Under the pieces are notes generated by a model. The model did not search any database. It was not told where the DNA came from and saw only the letters and a program-made list of their open reading frames with translations. From assembly GCA_038531745.1 (NCBI GenBank), contig JBCBBJ010000013.1, forward strand, positions 1-64,000: a DNA stretch of 64,000 bases, written 5' to 3'. Shown one piece after another: positions 17,107 through 25,766 of the stretch. Positions within the stretch are counted from its first letter, which is position 1, and each line of letters begins with the position of its first letter. The position numbers and the translations under genes are program-made. Source of the stretch: CALLPQ01 sp038531745. GTDB lineage: Bacteria; Pseudomonadota; Alphaproteobacteria; Caulobacterales; Parvularculaceae.

Positions 17107-17685
17107 TTACCCAGTGTTCACGCTCTCCACCAGGAGCTCAAAACGCTCATGCCCCCAAAATTTCTGGGGCCGCTTATTGGTGTCGAGAACAGCGAAGGGC
17201 ACACCGAAGACGCCATCTTTTTTGATCAGGGCCCGGTGATGGTCAAAAAGGTTAGCCAGACCATCATCCACCGCAGTTTTAACGGCCTGAGCCGACCAGC
17301 CAATGGCATCGGCGCACGCACAAAGCACGTTAAGATCGCCCACATCTTTACCCTCGCCCCAACGGGCATCGGCGATGGCACAGGCATAGCCGAGCCCAAC
17401 CCCATCCCGGGTCGCAGCAAGCTGTGCGAGGTGAGACGGGCCAAAATCAGGATCGGGATTTTCCGGCCGTGTCATTGCCAACCCCATCCGCTGGGCAAGT
17501 CGCGGCGCATCCTGCATAATATAGGCGAGTTTAAGTTGGTTATCGGTGGGGTTTTGAAAAACCGCCCCGTCTGGTGGACCCGTAAATGGCCAAACATCGG
17601 GGTTTAGCCCCGCGCGTTTTAGCACATGCATGCCAAGCCGCGAATAAGGGCTACGCACGCCCGCATAAACGCGAATATCGCTCAC
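17107..17685 (-). CDS. 2-hydroxychromene-2-carboxylate isomerase / DsbA-family protein
   Basis: A 192-residue thioredoxin-fold protein of the kappa-GST/HCCA isomerase group. It starts RVYAGVRSPYSRLG (the serine or cysteine that interacts with glutathione lies here) and has the family's GVFGVPFAVL (cis-proline) and FWGHERFELLVE at the C-terminus. NahD-type enzymes isomerise 2-hydroxychromene-2-carboxylate in naphthalene breakdown with glutathione; other members are general GST-like proteins. No aromatic-degradation genes are nearby. The start overlaps the sufA stop by four bases, so it is the last translationally coupled gene of the suf run. Confidence 0.85.
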   Translation of the reverse strand: MSDIRVYAGVRSPYSRLGMHVLKRAGLNPDVWPFTGPPDGAVFQNPTDNQLKLAYIMQDAPRLAQRMGLAMTRPENPDPDFGPSHLAQLAATRDGVGLGYACAIADARWGEGKDVGDLNVLCACADAIGWSAQAVKTAVDDGLANLFDHHRALIKKDGVFGVPFAVLDTNKRPQKFWGHERFELLVESVNTG

Positions 17686-18062
17686 GAGATCGCCGCGGGA
17701 ACAATCGTCACACTCTCACCACAGCCGCATGCGTCAGTCTGGTTCGGATTGTTAAAGACGAATCGCTGGGACAATTTCTCGGTCACAAAATCAATCTGGG
17801 TACCGAGGAGGAACAAGATCGCCTTCGGATCAATTAAAATCTTGATGCCATTTTCGTCAACGACCTCATCAAGTGGCCCCGCTTCGGTGGCGTAATCCAT
17901 CGTATATTCCATACCGGCACAGCCGCCATTTTTGACGCCGATCTTGACGCCGATAAAGGCTTCGTCGGCGGCGTCCATGATCGCTTGCATGCGGCTGGCC
18001 GCTTCATCGGTCAGGGTAACGGCCTTAGGGCGTTCACGTCTTGCCATGGGGTCTATCCTCAC
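17682..18062 (-). CDS. sufA: A-type Fe-S carrier of the SUF operon
   Basis: A 126-residue A-type iron-sulfur carrier (SufA/ErpA/IscA fold). The three conserved cysteines are visible: GGCAGMEY and the C-terminal CGCGES. The protein accepts clusters from SufBCD and hands them to apoproteins in the cytoplasm. A short disordered lead (about 10 residues) precedes the domain. Overlaps the SufT-like gene start by four bases. Assigned SufA by operon context; sequence alone does not distinguish it from ErpA. Confidence 0.9.
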   Translation of the reverse strand: MRIDPMARRERPKAVTLTDEAASRMQAIMDAADEAFIGVKIGVKNGGCAGMEYTMDYATEAGPLDEVVDENGIKILIDPKAILFLLGTQIDFVTEKLSQRFVFNNPNQTDACGCGESVTIVPAAIS

Positions 18063-18493
18063 ATCCAGCCGAGTTCGAGCTTTGCCTCGTCGGACATCCG
18101 CTCCGGCGTCCAGGGTGGCTCAAATGTCATGTTTACGCACACATCATCGACGCCGTCGATCCCCCGCACGGCCCCCTCAACCCAGCCGGGCATTTCACCG
18201 GCCACAGGACAGCCAGGCGCCGTGAGGGTCATATCGATCGTCAGCAAACGCTCATCAGACAAATCGACCTTGTAGATTAGGCCAAGCTCATAAATATCAA
18301 CGGGAATCTCAGGATCGTAGACCGTTTTGAGGTTTTTGATCACATCGGCGGTTATCTGGCCAAGCTCAGTCTCCGAAATAGTGGCGCCGCCACTTTGTAC
18401 AGACTGGGTGTCAACCGGCACGGTTGCGTCCGCCTTGTCTGCCGCGCCCGGGGCACCCGTCCCCAAATCGATCATATCACGCTGTTCAGTCAT
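18059..18493 (-). CDS. sufT: SufT-like DUF59 protein
   Basis: A 144-residue protein whose C-terminal two thirds is a MIP18/DUF59 domain: DVIKNLKTVYDPEIPVDIY, then LIYKVDLS and MTLTAPGCPVAGEMPG with the conserved Cys. The N-terminal 45 residues are polar and probably flexible. SufT homologues act in maturation of Fe-S proteins, often under cluster stress, and are encoded in many suf operons. It lies 29 bp after sufS and overlaps sufA. Confidence 0.88.
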   Translation of the reverse strand: MTEQRDMIDLGTGAPGAADKADATVPVDTQSVQSGGATISETELGQITADVIKNLKTVYDPEIPVDIYELGLIYKVDLSDERLLTIDMTLTAPGCPVAGEMPGWVEGAVRGIDGVDDVCVNMTFEPPWTPERMSDEAKLELGWM

Positions 18494-18522
18494 ACCATTG
18501 ATCCACGGATCCTTTTTGATCC

Positions 18523-19761
18523 CTATCCTAACATCTGGTGCGTCTTATGCAGCCCCGCAACCAGCGCCTCAACCTCGGCGTGGGTATTATACGCCGCAAA
18601 AGATGCCCGGGCGGTGGCGTTCACGTCGAGCCGCTTCATTAGGGGCTGGGCGCAATGGTGCCCGGCGCGCACGGCGACACCTGATCGGTCAAGGATTGCG
18701 GAGATATCGTGAGGGTGGGCATTGTCCATCCCAAAACAGATGATTGGGGACTTGTCCGCTGCCTGTCCATAAAGTTTCACGAAATTCAGTTTCCGCAATT
18801 CCTCCATGGCGTGGCGAGACAGGGCCAACTCATGGGCGGCAATGGCCTCCATGCCAGTCTCCATCATCCAGCGCAGCGCGGCACCGAACCCAATCACATC
18901 AATGATCGCCGGCGTACCCGCCTCAAACCGGTGTGGCGCCTCATTGTAGGTGACGCGATCGGTCTCCACCACATCGATCATTTCCCCGCCGCCGCGATAG
19001 GGCGGCAGTGTGTTGAGGATTGATTTCTTGCCATAAAGAATACCAACCCCGGTCGGGCCATAAAGCTTGTGGCCCGTCATCACATAAAGATCGCAATCGA
19101 TATCCTGAACATCAATCGGCCCATGGACGCTAGCCTGACACCCATCGAATAGGATTTTTGCACCATGGTCATGGGCAATCCGCGCAAGTTCCTTGGCAGG
19201 CGTTTCCACACCGAGAACGTTGGACATATGGGACAGAGCAACAAATTTCGTCCGGCTACCGAACGCCGCTTCATAGGCCGCCACGTCAATCTGGCCATCA
19301 TCGGAAACATCAAGCCACTTCAGGACCACACCCTTACGCTCTCGCAACAGGTGCCAGGGAACAATATTGGAGTGGTGCTCCATAATAGAGAGGATGATCT
19401 CATCACCCTCTTCCAACGCTTCCACGCCAAGCGCATAAGAAACGAGATTAAACGCATCTGTTCCGCCACTCGTGAAGATGATTTCTTCCGTGTGGGCTGC
19501 ATTGATAAATTGCGCTGTCATCGCACGCGCATCCTCAAACGCCGCCGTTGCCTCGTTCGAAAGCGTATGGAGCCCGCGATGGACATTCGCGTAGCCTTGC
19601 TCCATCACCTTGACCATGGCGTCGATCACCACGCGCGGCTTTTGTGAGGAGGCTGCGTTGTCGAGATAGACGAGCGGCTTGCCATGCACCTCTCGCGACA
19701 GAATTGGAAATTGCGCGCGAATGGCTTCCACATCATAGATCATCGTCGGTGTACTCATCAT
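18523..19761 (-). CDS. sufS: SUF cysteine desulfurase
   Basis: A 412-residue PLP enzyme of group II cysteine desulfurases, which release sulfur from cysteine for cluster assembly. Features: YLDNAASSQKP, EHHSNIVPW, the PLP lysine in MTGHKLYGPTG, and the catalytic Cys in RAGHHCAQP near the C-terminus (group II position). The start ATG at 19761 overlaps the sufD stop as ATGA, with a GAGGA site just before it; a longer in-frame extension exists but would overlap sufD more. It works with SufBCD; no SufE-type partner is in this operon. Confidence 0.95.
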   Translation of the reverse strand: MMSTPTMIYDVEAIRAQFPILSREVHGKPLVYLDNAASSQKPRVVIDAMVKVMEQGYANVHRGLHTLSNEATAAFEDARAMTAQFINAAHTEEIIFTSGGTDAFNLVSYALGVEALEEGDEIILSIMEHHSNIVPWHLLRERKGVVLKWLDVSDDGQIDVAAYEAAFGSRTKFVALSHMSNVLGVETPAKELARIAHDHGAKILFDGCQASVHGPIDVQDIDCDLYVMTGHKLYGPTGVGILYGKKSILNTLPPYRGGGEMIDVVETDRVTYNEAPHRFEAGTPAIIDVIGFGAALRWMMETGMEAIAAHELALSRHAMEELRKLNFVKLYGQAADKSPIICFGMDNAHPHDISAILDRSGVAVRAGHHCAQPLMKRLDVNATARASFAAYNTHAEVEALVAGLHKTHQMLG

Positions 19762-20996
19762 CGTGCGTCCTCGGCGAGCCATTGCGCCATTTCGGTACGG
19801 AAAAAATCAGCGACGGCCTCCACCGGCACCGCGTCAAAAACCTCCCCCAAAAACGCTTCCACCAGAAGCGCGCGCGCAATTTCAGCGGTCAACCCGCGCT
19901 GGCGCAGATAAAACAATGCCTCATCGTCGAGGGCGCCCGCAGTCGACCCATGCGCACACTGAACATCGTCGGCGTAGATTTCCAATTCAGGTTTGTGATT
20001 GATCGTGGCGCCTTCGGACAACAATAGTGCATTCGCCTGCATGTCCGCATCAGTTTTCTGGCCAGCCCGTTCCACCAGAAACTTGCCCTGGAACACGCCG
20101 TGGGCCTGATCCCGCAAGACCGACTTGTGACGCTGTTCTACCACACAGTCAGGCGCACCATGGATAATGTGGGTGGTCAGATCGCCATGCAACCGCCCAC
20201 CCAACATTGAAGCCCCAAGCAAAGTTGCCTCCGCGCCCGCACCCTCGAAATCAAGCCGTGTTTCAAGACGGCTTTTCTTGCCACCACGGGCGAGCACATA
20301 TTGCTCAAACGCGGCGTCCCGCGTCGCTTCTACCGTATAAAGACCATTATCAATGCCATTGGTTCCTGCCCGGCTGTACCCAAGACGCGTTAATCGCGCC
20401 CTGGCGGCAAGACGACATTCAACCAACAGATTATCAAGGAATTTTGGATCGCCGCTTGCCTCCAATGTATCGACAAGCGTCAGGTCAGCCCCTTCGCCTA
20501 CAGAGATCAAAACCCGGCGATGGGTGTCGCCGCCCAAACCGCTCCGAAACAAGTGGACGGGCGAATGCACCTGCGTGTGATCCGCGACACTAATGATAAG
20601 CGTTTCGCGGCAAAGCGCCTGGGCCAAACTTGCCATTGGCTCATCAGCCGCCAACGGCATCAAGCGCGATACCTCATCGGTAACACGCAAGCTCAATCCC
20701 GCCGGCACGTCGCCGGCCCAACGGGCACCCGTTTCATCAAGCGTAATCGTAAAAAAACCGGCACCGTGAAATGCCGATGGGGCCACAACGGCGCCACCAT
20801 CATCCGTAAGGGGATCAGTCAGCGCGACCCGAAAATCTGTCCACCTCCACGCCTCCAACCGACGATGGGGCAAACCTGTGCGCGCAAACCGTGCAAACGC
20901 CGCCTGACGCTCGACCTGATCATGGGGGCGCGCGCGCACCGCATCCGCTAACGCAACCTCAAACGGCGTCGGATTGGCAAAGGAAAACGTTGCCAT
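19758..20996 (-). CDS. sufD: Fe-S scaffold subunit SufD
   Basis: A 412-residue SufB/SufD-family protein. The C-terminal beta-helix core is recognisable by HKSVLRDQAHGVFQGKF, KTDADMQANALLLS, and the closing HGSTAGALDDEALFYLRQRG. Together with SufB and the ATPase SufC it forms the SUF scaffold on which Fe-S clusters are built. The start ATG shares a base with the sufC stop (TAATG), indicating coupling. Immediate downstream gene is sufS. Confidence 0.93.
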   Translation of the reverse strand: MATFSFANPTPFEVALADAVRARPHDQVERQAAFARFARTGLPHRRLEAWRWTDFRVALTDPLTDDGGAVVAPSAFHGAGFFTITLDETGARWAGDVPAGLSLRVTDEVSRLMPLAADEPMASLAQALCRETLIISVADHTQVHSPVHLFRSGLGGDTHRRVLISVGEGADLTLVDTLEASGDPKFLDNLLVECRLAARARLTRLGYSRAGTNGIDNGLYTVEATRDAAFEQYVLARGGKKSRLETRLDFEGAGAEATLLGASMLGGRLHGDLTTHIIHGAPDCVVEQRHKSVLRDQAHGVFQGKFLVERAGQKTDADMQANALLLSEGATINHKPELEIYADDVQCAHGSTAGALDDEALFYLRQRGLTAEIARALLVEAFLGEVFDAVPVEAVADFFRTEMAQWLAEDAR

Positions 20997-21742
20997 TACG
21001 CTGCCTCAATAAATTGATCGTAGCCGGAGGATTCAAGTTCCCGCGCAAGGTCAGGGCCGCCAGACTTCACAATCCTGCCGCCCGCCAGAACATGAACCCG
21101 GTCGGGTTTGATGTAATCGAGCAGGCGCTGATAATGGGTAATTACGAGAAAACTCCTCGTCCCATCGCGCAGTTCGTTGACCACATCACCGACCATTTTC
21201 AGGGCGTCAATATCAAGACCAGAGTCGGTTTCATCCATGATGCACACACGCGGTTCAAAAATCGCCATTTGCAGCATTTCCATGCGCTTTTTTTCACCAC
21301 CGGAAAACCCGACATTAAAGGGACGTTTCAGTTTTTCATCGGTCAGACCCACCAGCTTTGCCTTGGCCCGGATCAAACGCAAAAACTCCGCCGCCGACAC
21401 CTCGTCCTCGCCGCGCTCCTTTCGCTGTGCGTTCAGCGCGGTACGGATAAAATTCATCGTGGCGACGCCCGGTATTTCCATGGGATGTTGAAAGGACAAA
21501 AATACCCCCGCGCTAGCACGCTCATTGGGATCAAGGGCAAGCAAGTCCGTATCATCGAGCCAGACCCCGCCTTGCGTCACCTCATAGTCATCACGGCCCG
21601 AAATTGTGTGGGACAAGGTCGACTTGCCCGACCCATTCGGTCCCATAATGGCGTGCACCTGCCCGGCGGGTACCTCAAGAGAAAGATCCTTTAGTATGGG
21701 TGTGTCTTCAACACGGGCGTGCAAATCGTCGATCTTTAACAT
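20996..21742 (-). CDS. sufC: SUF ATPase SufC
   Basis: A 248-residue ABC-type ATPase that drives conformational changes in SufBCD. Walker A GPNGSGKST (about residue 35-43), signature FSGGEKKRMEM, Walker B CIMDETDSGLDI, and the switch His in VITHYQR. It is unusually separated from sufB by two intervening genes, but remains tightly spaced with sufD. Start ATG lies three bases after the RidA gene's stop. Confidence 0.96.
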   Translation of the reverse strand: MLKIDDLHARVEDTPILKDLSLEVPAGQVHAIMGPNGSGKSTLSHTISGRDDYEVTQGGVWLDDTDLLALDPNERASAGVFLSFQHPMEIPGVATMNFIRTALNAQRKERGEDEVSAAEFLRLIRAKAKLVGLTDEKLKRPFNVGFSGGEKKRMEMLQMAIFEPRVCIMDETDSGLDIDALKMVGDVVNELRDGTRSFLVITHYQRLLDYIKPDRVHVLAGGRIVKSGGPDLARELESSGYDQFIEAA

Positions 21743-21745
21743 GGT

Positions 21746-22225
21746 CTACTGACTTTCTGATTGGATAGCCGAATTGCGGCTGGCGTGACCGCGCACAGCG
21801 GTGCATTCGATTTCAATTTTCGCATCAAGCGCAAGGCCCTTTACCGCAACAGTTGTTCGCGCGGGCGGGTTCTGCGGGAAGAAGGTTCGATAGGCCTCAT
21901 TCATGGTACCAAAATCCTTGATAGTGGCCAGAAACACCTGGCAGCGAACAATGTCAGCATGGGTCGCATTCACGGTGGCCAGCGTCGCGCCGATATTTTT
22001 CAGCGTCTGAGTTGTTTGCGCAGCGATACCTTTAGGGAGGGCGCGGGTTTTCGGATCACGCCCCAGATGACCGGCAAGATAAAGAACGCCATTGGCTTCA
22101 ACAACGGGTGAAAATGGCGAGGGTTGGGCGTGGGCGGTGCCCATTGCGCCTAGCGAAACTAAGGCAAGTACAAAGCGCGTAGCTTTTTTTTGACGCACAC
22201 TCTTTCTATTATGTATACGTCTCTG
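21746..22225 (-). CDS. Rid-family protein with a signal peptide
   Basis: A 159-residue protein with an N-terminal signal peptide (basic lead MQRRIHNRKSVRQKK, hydrophobic core, cleavage after AHA) and a Rid/YjgF domain (about 42-150). The conserved arginine is present in PPARTTVAVKG, and the C-terminal IEIECTAVR fits. Active RidA proteins deaminate 2-aminoacrylate and related enamines in the cytoplasm; an exported Rid protein is unusual and its substrate unknown. The start is the ATG at 22225 with GGAGCG before it; an upstream in-frame extension would overlap the previous gene. Confidence 0.8.
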   Translation of the reverse strand, partial: QRRIHNRKSVRQKKATRFVLALVSLGAMGTAHAQPSPFSPVVEANGVLYLAGHLGRDPKTRALPKGIAAQTTQTLKNIGATLATVNATHADIVRCQVFLATIKDFGTMNEAYRTFFPQNPPARTTVAVKGLALDAKIEIECTAVRGHASRNSAIQSESQ

Positions 22226-22229
22226 CATT

Positions 22230-22784
22230 TTACACGCTCCGAATTCGTGACTGACATTGGTCAGATCTTTTGACTTCAATTTCCGCTGACAAACCGACTT
22301 CCTCGTCAATGGAAATGGAATTACCGAATTCATTTATCGCAATGCCGCAATATTCTACTGTAATAAAATCCTCTTGGTTCCAGAAAATTCGAATGTGGCC
22401 ATTCTCGCCTCCTTCGTTTTCGGTGGCTTCGGCAAATGAAAATACGTACCAGTCGGTTTCCCAATTTGGATCCTTCTCTTTTCGCCCGACATATACGTAT
22501 CCACCAGGTGGTGGAACATCCATACTCAGCGGGAGCGAAAGAAAAAGACTTGAAGGGTCCTCAGTCTCCCAAACAACTCGTCGAACTGTGATTTTATGAT
22601 TACCCGATGGAGATGGAAACACTTCATCAGTTGTTGTAATTTTGGGCGGCTCTACTCCCAATAATTTCGAAAACATCGGAGTATCAGACACCCAGAACAG
22701 CGCCATTGACAAAAGATACACAAGGCCAATGACCGGAAAGATCAAGCTCCAAAAAAACTTGGGAATGTTCTTGATGATCAACAT
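22230..22784 (-). CDS. Hypothetical membrane-anchored protein inside the suf operon
   Basis: A 184-residue protein with one N-terminal transmembrane segment (about 8-35) and a soluble part with several beta-prone stretches and a single cysteine pair near the C-terminus. No family recognised. The ATG overlaps the sufB stop (TGATG); a GTG one codon upstream is also possible. Its codons and base composition are visibly richer in A and T than the suf genes on either side, which suggests later arrival by transfer. Together with the Rid gene it splits sufB from sufC. Confidence 0.7.
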   Translation of the reverse strand: MLIIKNIPKFFWSLIFPVIGLVYLLSMALFWVSDTPMFSKLLGVEPPKITTTDEVFPSPSGNHKITVRRVVWETEDPSSLFLSLPLSMDVPPPGGYVYVGRKEKDPNWETDWYVFSFAEATENEGGENGHIRIFWNQEDFITVEYCGIAINEFGNSISIDEEVGLSAEIEVKRSDQCQSRIRSV

Positions 22785-24316
22785 CACCCCACACTCCCCT
22801 CAAGGCTCACACTCACCAGCTTTTGGGCTTCCACTGCAAACTCCATGGGCAGCTCCTGTAAAACTTCCTTACAGAAACCATTGACGAGGAGGGCAACGGC
22901 TTCTTCTTCGGAGAGTCCGCGTTGTTGGCAGTAAAAGAGTTGATCTTCGGACAGGCGGGAGGTTGTGGCTTCGTGCTCCAGCACGGCGCCGGGGTGACGA
23001 CTTTCCACGTACGGCACCGTGTGCGCGCCGCAATTTTGACCGATTAGCAGGGAGTCACACTGCGTAAAATTGCGTGCACCAGACGCCTTTCGGTTAATCG
23101 ACACAAGCCCCCGATAGGTCGAATTCGACTGGCCCGCAGAAATCCCTTTAGAGATGATGCGGGACTTTGTATTGCGACCCAGATGGATCATCTTGGTGCC
23201 TGTGTCCGCCTGCTGATGATTATTGGTTATGGCGATGGAGTAAAATTCACCCTGGCTATTGTCGCCTTTGAGCACACAGGAAGGGTACTTCCACGTCACC
23301 GCGGACCCGGTCTCAACTTGTGTCCAAGAGACTTTGGCGTTGGTCCCGCGGCAGTCGGCACGTTTGGTGACAAAATTATAGATGCCGCCCTTGCCGTCCT
23401 TATCGCCCGGGTACCAGTTTTGCACCGTGGAATATTTAATCTCAGCATCATCCTCAATCACCAATTCAACGACCGCCGCATGCAATTGGTTTTCATCGCG
23501 CATGGGCGCCGTGCACCCTTCAAGATAAGATACATAAGCGCCCGGCGCCGCAATAATCAGGGTACGTTCAAACTGGCCCGTATTGGCCTCATTGATCCGG
23601 AAATAGGTTGACAGTTCCATGGGGCAACGCACGCCCTCTGGTACATACACGAATGTCCCATCAGAAAAGACGGCGGAGTTCAACGTGGCAAAATAGTTAT
23701 CTGTGGTCGGTACAACCGTACCCAGATATTTTTTAACGAGGTCCGGATGCTCCCGAATGGCCTCAGAAATGGACATGAAGATCACGCCCGCTTTCTTGAG
23801 TTCATTCTGAAATGTTGTGGCGACCGATACAGAATCGAAAACTGCATCAACCGCTACTTTTGGCTTATCTGGCGCTGCATCGGCGCCGGCGCGTCCCTCC
23901 GCAGCAGACCCTGCAGCCCCTTTAACGCCCAGCAAAACCTCCGCCTCCCGCAACGGAATGCCAAGTTTTTCAAAATCGGCGAGAATTTCCGGCGGCACAT
24001 CGTCAATGGACTCATATTTCGCGCCGGTTTTTGGCTCCGCGTAATAATAGGCGTCCTGATAATCGATTTTGGGGTAGTCAACCATGGCCCATTCGGGCTC
24101 ATCCATTTTCAACCAGCGGGCATAGGCCTCAAGCCGCCATTCGAGCATCCATTGAGGCTCTTCTTTCTTTGCACTGATGAACCGGATCGTGTCTTCCGAC
24201 AAACCTTTTGGCGCTTTCACCGTTTCAATGTCGGTGGTGAAGCCGTATTTATAGGTCTCAAGCGATTTGGCCGTATCCACCGTCGCCTGATCGATTCCAA
24301 GTTTTGCTTCTGACAT
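22784..24316 (-). CDS. sufB: Fe-S scaffold subunit SufB
   Basis: A 510-residue SufB, the core scaffold subunit. Visible family stretches: FSDGTFVYVPEGVRCPMELS, SYLEGCTAP, GGIYNFVTKR, VGSAVTWKYPSCVLKG-type core, SAGQSNSTYRGLV and C-terminal ARNFTQCDSLLIG with HEATTSRLSEDQLFYCQQRG. It accepts sulfur from SufS and builds Fe-S clusters with SufC and SufD. The ATG lies six bases after the DUF1330 stop. A region of about 30 extra Ala/Gly-rich residues sits near 140-165. Confidence 0.96.
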   Translation of the reverse strand: MSEAKLGIDQATVDTAKSLETYKYGFTTDIETVKAPKGLSEDTIRFISAKKEEPQWMLEWRLEAYARWLKMDEPEWAMVDYPKIDYQDAYYYAEPKTGAKYESIDDVPPEILADFEKLGIPLREAEVLLGVKGAAGSAAEGRAGADAAPDKPKVAVDAVFDSVSVATTFQNELKKAGVIFMSISEAIREHPDLVKKYLGTVVPTTDNYFATLNSAVFSDGTFVYVPEGVRCPMELSTYFRINEANTGQFERTLIIAAPGAYVSYLEGCTAPMRDENQLHAAVVELVIEDDAEIKYSTVQNWYPGDKDGKGGIYNFVTKRADCRGTNAKVSWTQVETGSAVTWKYPSCVLKGDNSQGEFYSIAITNNHQQADTGTKMIHLGRNTKSRIISKGISAGQSNSTYRGLVSINRKASGARNFTQCDSLLIGQNCGAHTVPYVESRHPGAVLEHEATTSRLSEDQLFYCQQRGLSEEEAVALLVNGFCKEVLQELPMEFAVEAQKLVSVSLEGSVG

Positions 24317-24321
24317 TATTT

Positions 24322-24615
24322 CTAACTCTCAATTCCCTGCGCCAAGAGCGCAATGGTGTCTGCGCCGGCATTACGATCGGCGCCAATGGCGCGATATTCA
24401 TCCGACGAAAGCCACTCATAAAGCGAGGGTTTGTCGGGGAACGACACAAGCACAAGCCGGTCGTGATCCCATGCGCCGCTCATGACTTGCGGATCAAAAT
24501 CCGCGGCCAGCATGGTGCCTTTGAATTTTGAAAATATCGGCATAAAGGCTTCGCTATATCGTTCGTACGCGGCGCGATCTTTAATCTTTACCTGTACAGC
24601 CATATAAACCGTCAT
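24322..24615 (-). CDS. DUF1330 family protein
   Basis: A 97-residue protein of the DUF1330 dimeric alpha-beta barrel type: VYMAVQVKIKDRAAYERYSE at the start and LVLVSFPDKPSLYEWLSSDEY in the second half. The start ATG overlaps the stop of the cysteine desulfurase gene (ATGA), so it is coupled; a longer in-frame extension is rejected because it would overlap by another 39 bases. Such proteins sit in many operons without a settled function. Its place between iscS-like and sufB suggests it rides with Fe-S assembly. Confidence 0.85.
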   Translation of the reverse strand: MTVYMAVQVKIKDRAAYERYSEAFMPIFSKFKGTMLAADFDPQVMSGAWDHDRLVLVSFPDKPSLYEWLSSDEYRAIGADRNAGADTIALLAQGIES

Positions 24616-25766
24616 GCGGCTCTCTCCCTCACACGTTGATAAGCTTGCGTCCACGAAGCGATAAAGTGATCTGCGTCTTCTTCCTTGCTATTCCAACCGA
24701 GCGAGATACGCACGGCCGACCGGGCGAGTTCATCGCTGGCGCCCATGGCGGACAGAACGCCGCTGGGCTTTGCCTTGCCTGATGAACAGGCCGAGCCCGC
24801 AGAGACTGCGATGCCTGCAAGGTCCAGCGCCATCAATTGCGTTTCAGATGAAAATCCGGGGGCGGAAAAACACAAAGTGCCCGGCAAGCGATCCTGCCCT
24901 GCACCCCAGACGGTTGCCCCCATCGCCACCACGGCTGCTTCCATTTTGTGGCGCCAACGCCCCAGTATGACACCATGGTTAAGCGACGCGGTGGCCAAGT
25001 CACATGCCTTGGCCAGCCCGGCAATGGCCGGTCCATTGGAAGTACCCGCCCGCCGGTTCATCTCGTGACCACCGCCGCGCATGACAGGCGCCAGCGGCAG
25101 ATCAGGGCGCACCACCAAGGCACCAACGCCCAGCGGGCCGCCAAATTTGTGACCCGTTAGCGCCAGCATATCGGCACCCAGCATGACGAAATTGACGGGG
25201 ATTTTACCCACCGCCTGGGCGGCATCTACAAATAATAATCCGCCCGCGTCATGAATGATTGCCGCGGCCTCGCGCACCGGTTGGATCACGCCAGTTTCAT
25301 TATTTGCCAGCATGAGACAGACAAGAAAGTCGCCATCGCGCGTTGTATCATACTCCGAAAGCCGAGCGCGCAACTGCTCAATATCAAGCAGGCCCGTGGG
25401 CAACACCGGCAGCGTTTCAACGGGAACCGGACCCTCACCGGATATCAGCGTTGCCGCATTGGCCGGAACCGCCGCATGCTCAATGGCGCTCACAAAAACG
25501 CGGCGCACCAGGCCTGCTCCCACTGTTCCGTGCAGGGCATAATGGATGGCTTCCGTACCGCCGCTGGTGAAGATGATGCCATTCACGGGGCCATTAACGG
25601 CTTTGCGCACGGTTTCGCGCGCGGCCTCAATTAACGCGCGGCTGGCCCGGCCCTCTTCGTGTACGGAGGATGAATTGCCGAGCTGGGCCATGGCGGCGGC
25701 CACGGCATCAATGACGGGCGGGCGCACGGGCGCAGTGGCATTATAATCGAGATAGGTTCGGGTCAC
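24612..25766 (-). CDS. Group I cysteine desulfurase (IscS/NifS-like)
   Basis: A 384-residue PLP enzyme: YLDYNATAPVRP, IIFTSGGTEAIHYAL, MLANNETGVIQP, the PLP lysine in LTGHKFGGPLG, and the catalytic Cys in AGSACSSGK, the group I (IscS/NifS) motif. It is a second desulfurase in the same operon as SufS, an arrangement seen in many alphaproteobacterial suf operons. Its start GTG/ATG region overlaps the Rrf2 regulator's stop by four bases. Probably supplies sulfur for Fe-S assembly or other thio-modifications. Confidence 0.92.
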   Translation of the reverse strand: MTRTYLDYNATAPVRPPVIDAVAAAMAQLGNSSSVHEEGRASRALIEAARETVRKAVNGPVNGIIFTSGGTEAIHYALHGTVGAGLVRRVFVSAIEHAAVPANAATLISGEGPVPVETLPVLPTGLLDIEQLRARLSEYDTTRDGDFLVCLMLANNETGVIQPVREAAAIIHDAGGLLFVDAAQAVGKIPVNFVMLGADMLALTGHKFGGPLGVGALVVRPDLPLAPVMRGGGHEMNRRAGTSNGPAIAGLAKACDLATASLNHGVILGRWRHKMEAAVVAMGATVWGAGQDRLPGTLCFSAPGFSSETQLMALDLAGIAVSAGSACSSGKAKPSGVLSAMGASDELARSAVRISLGWNSKEEDADHFIASWTQAYQRVRERAA

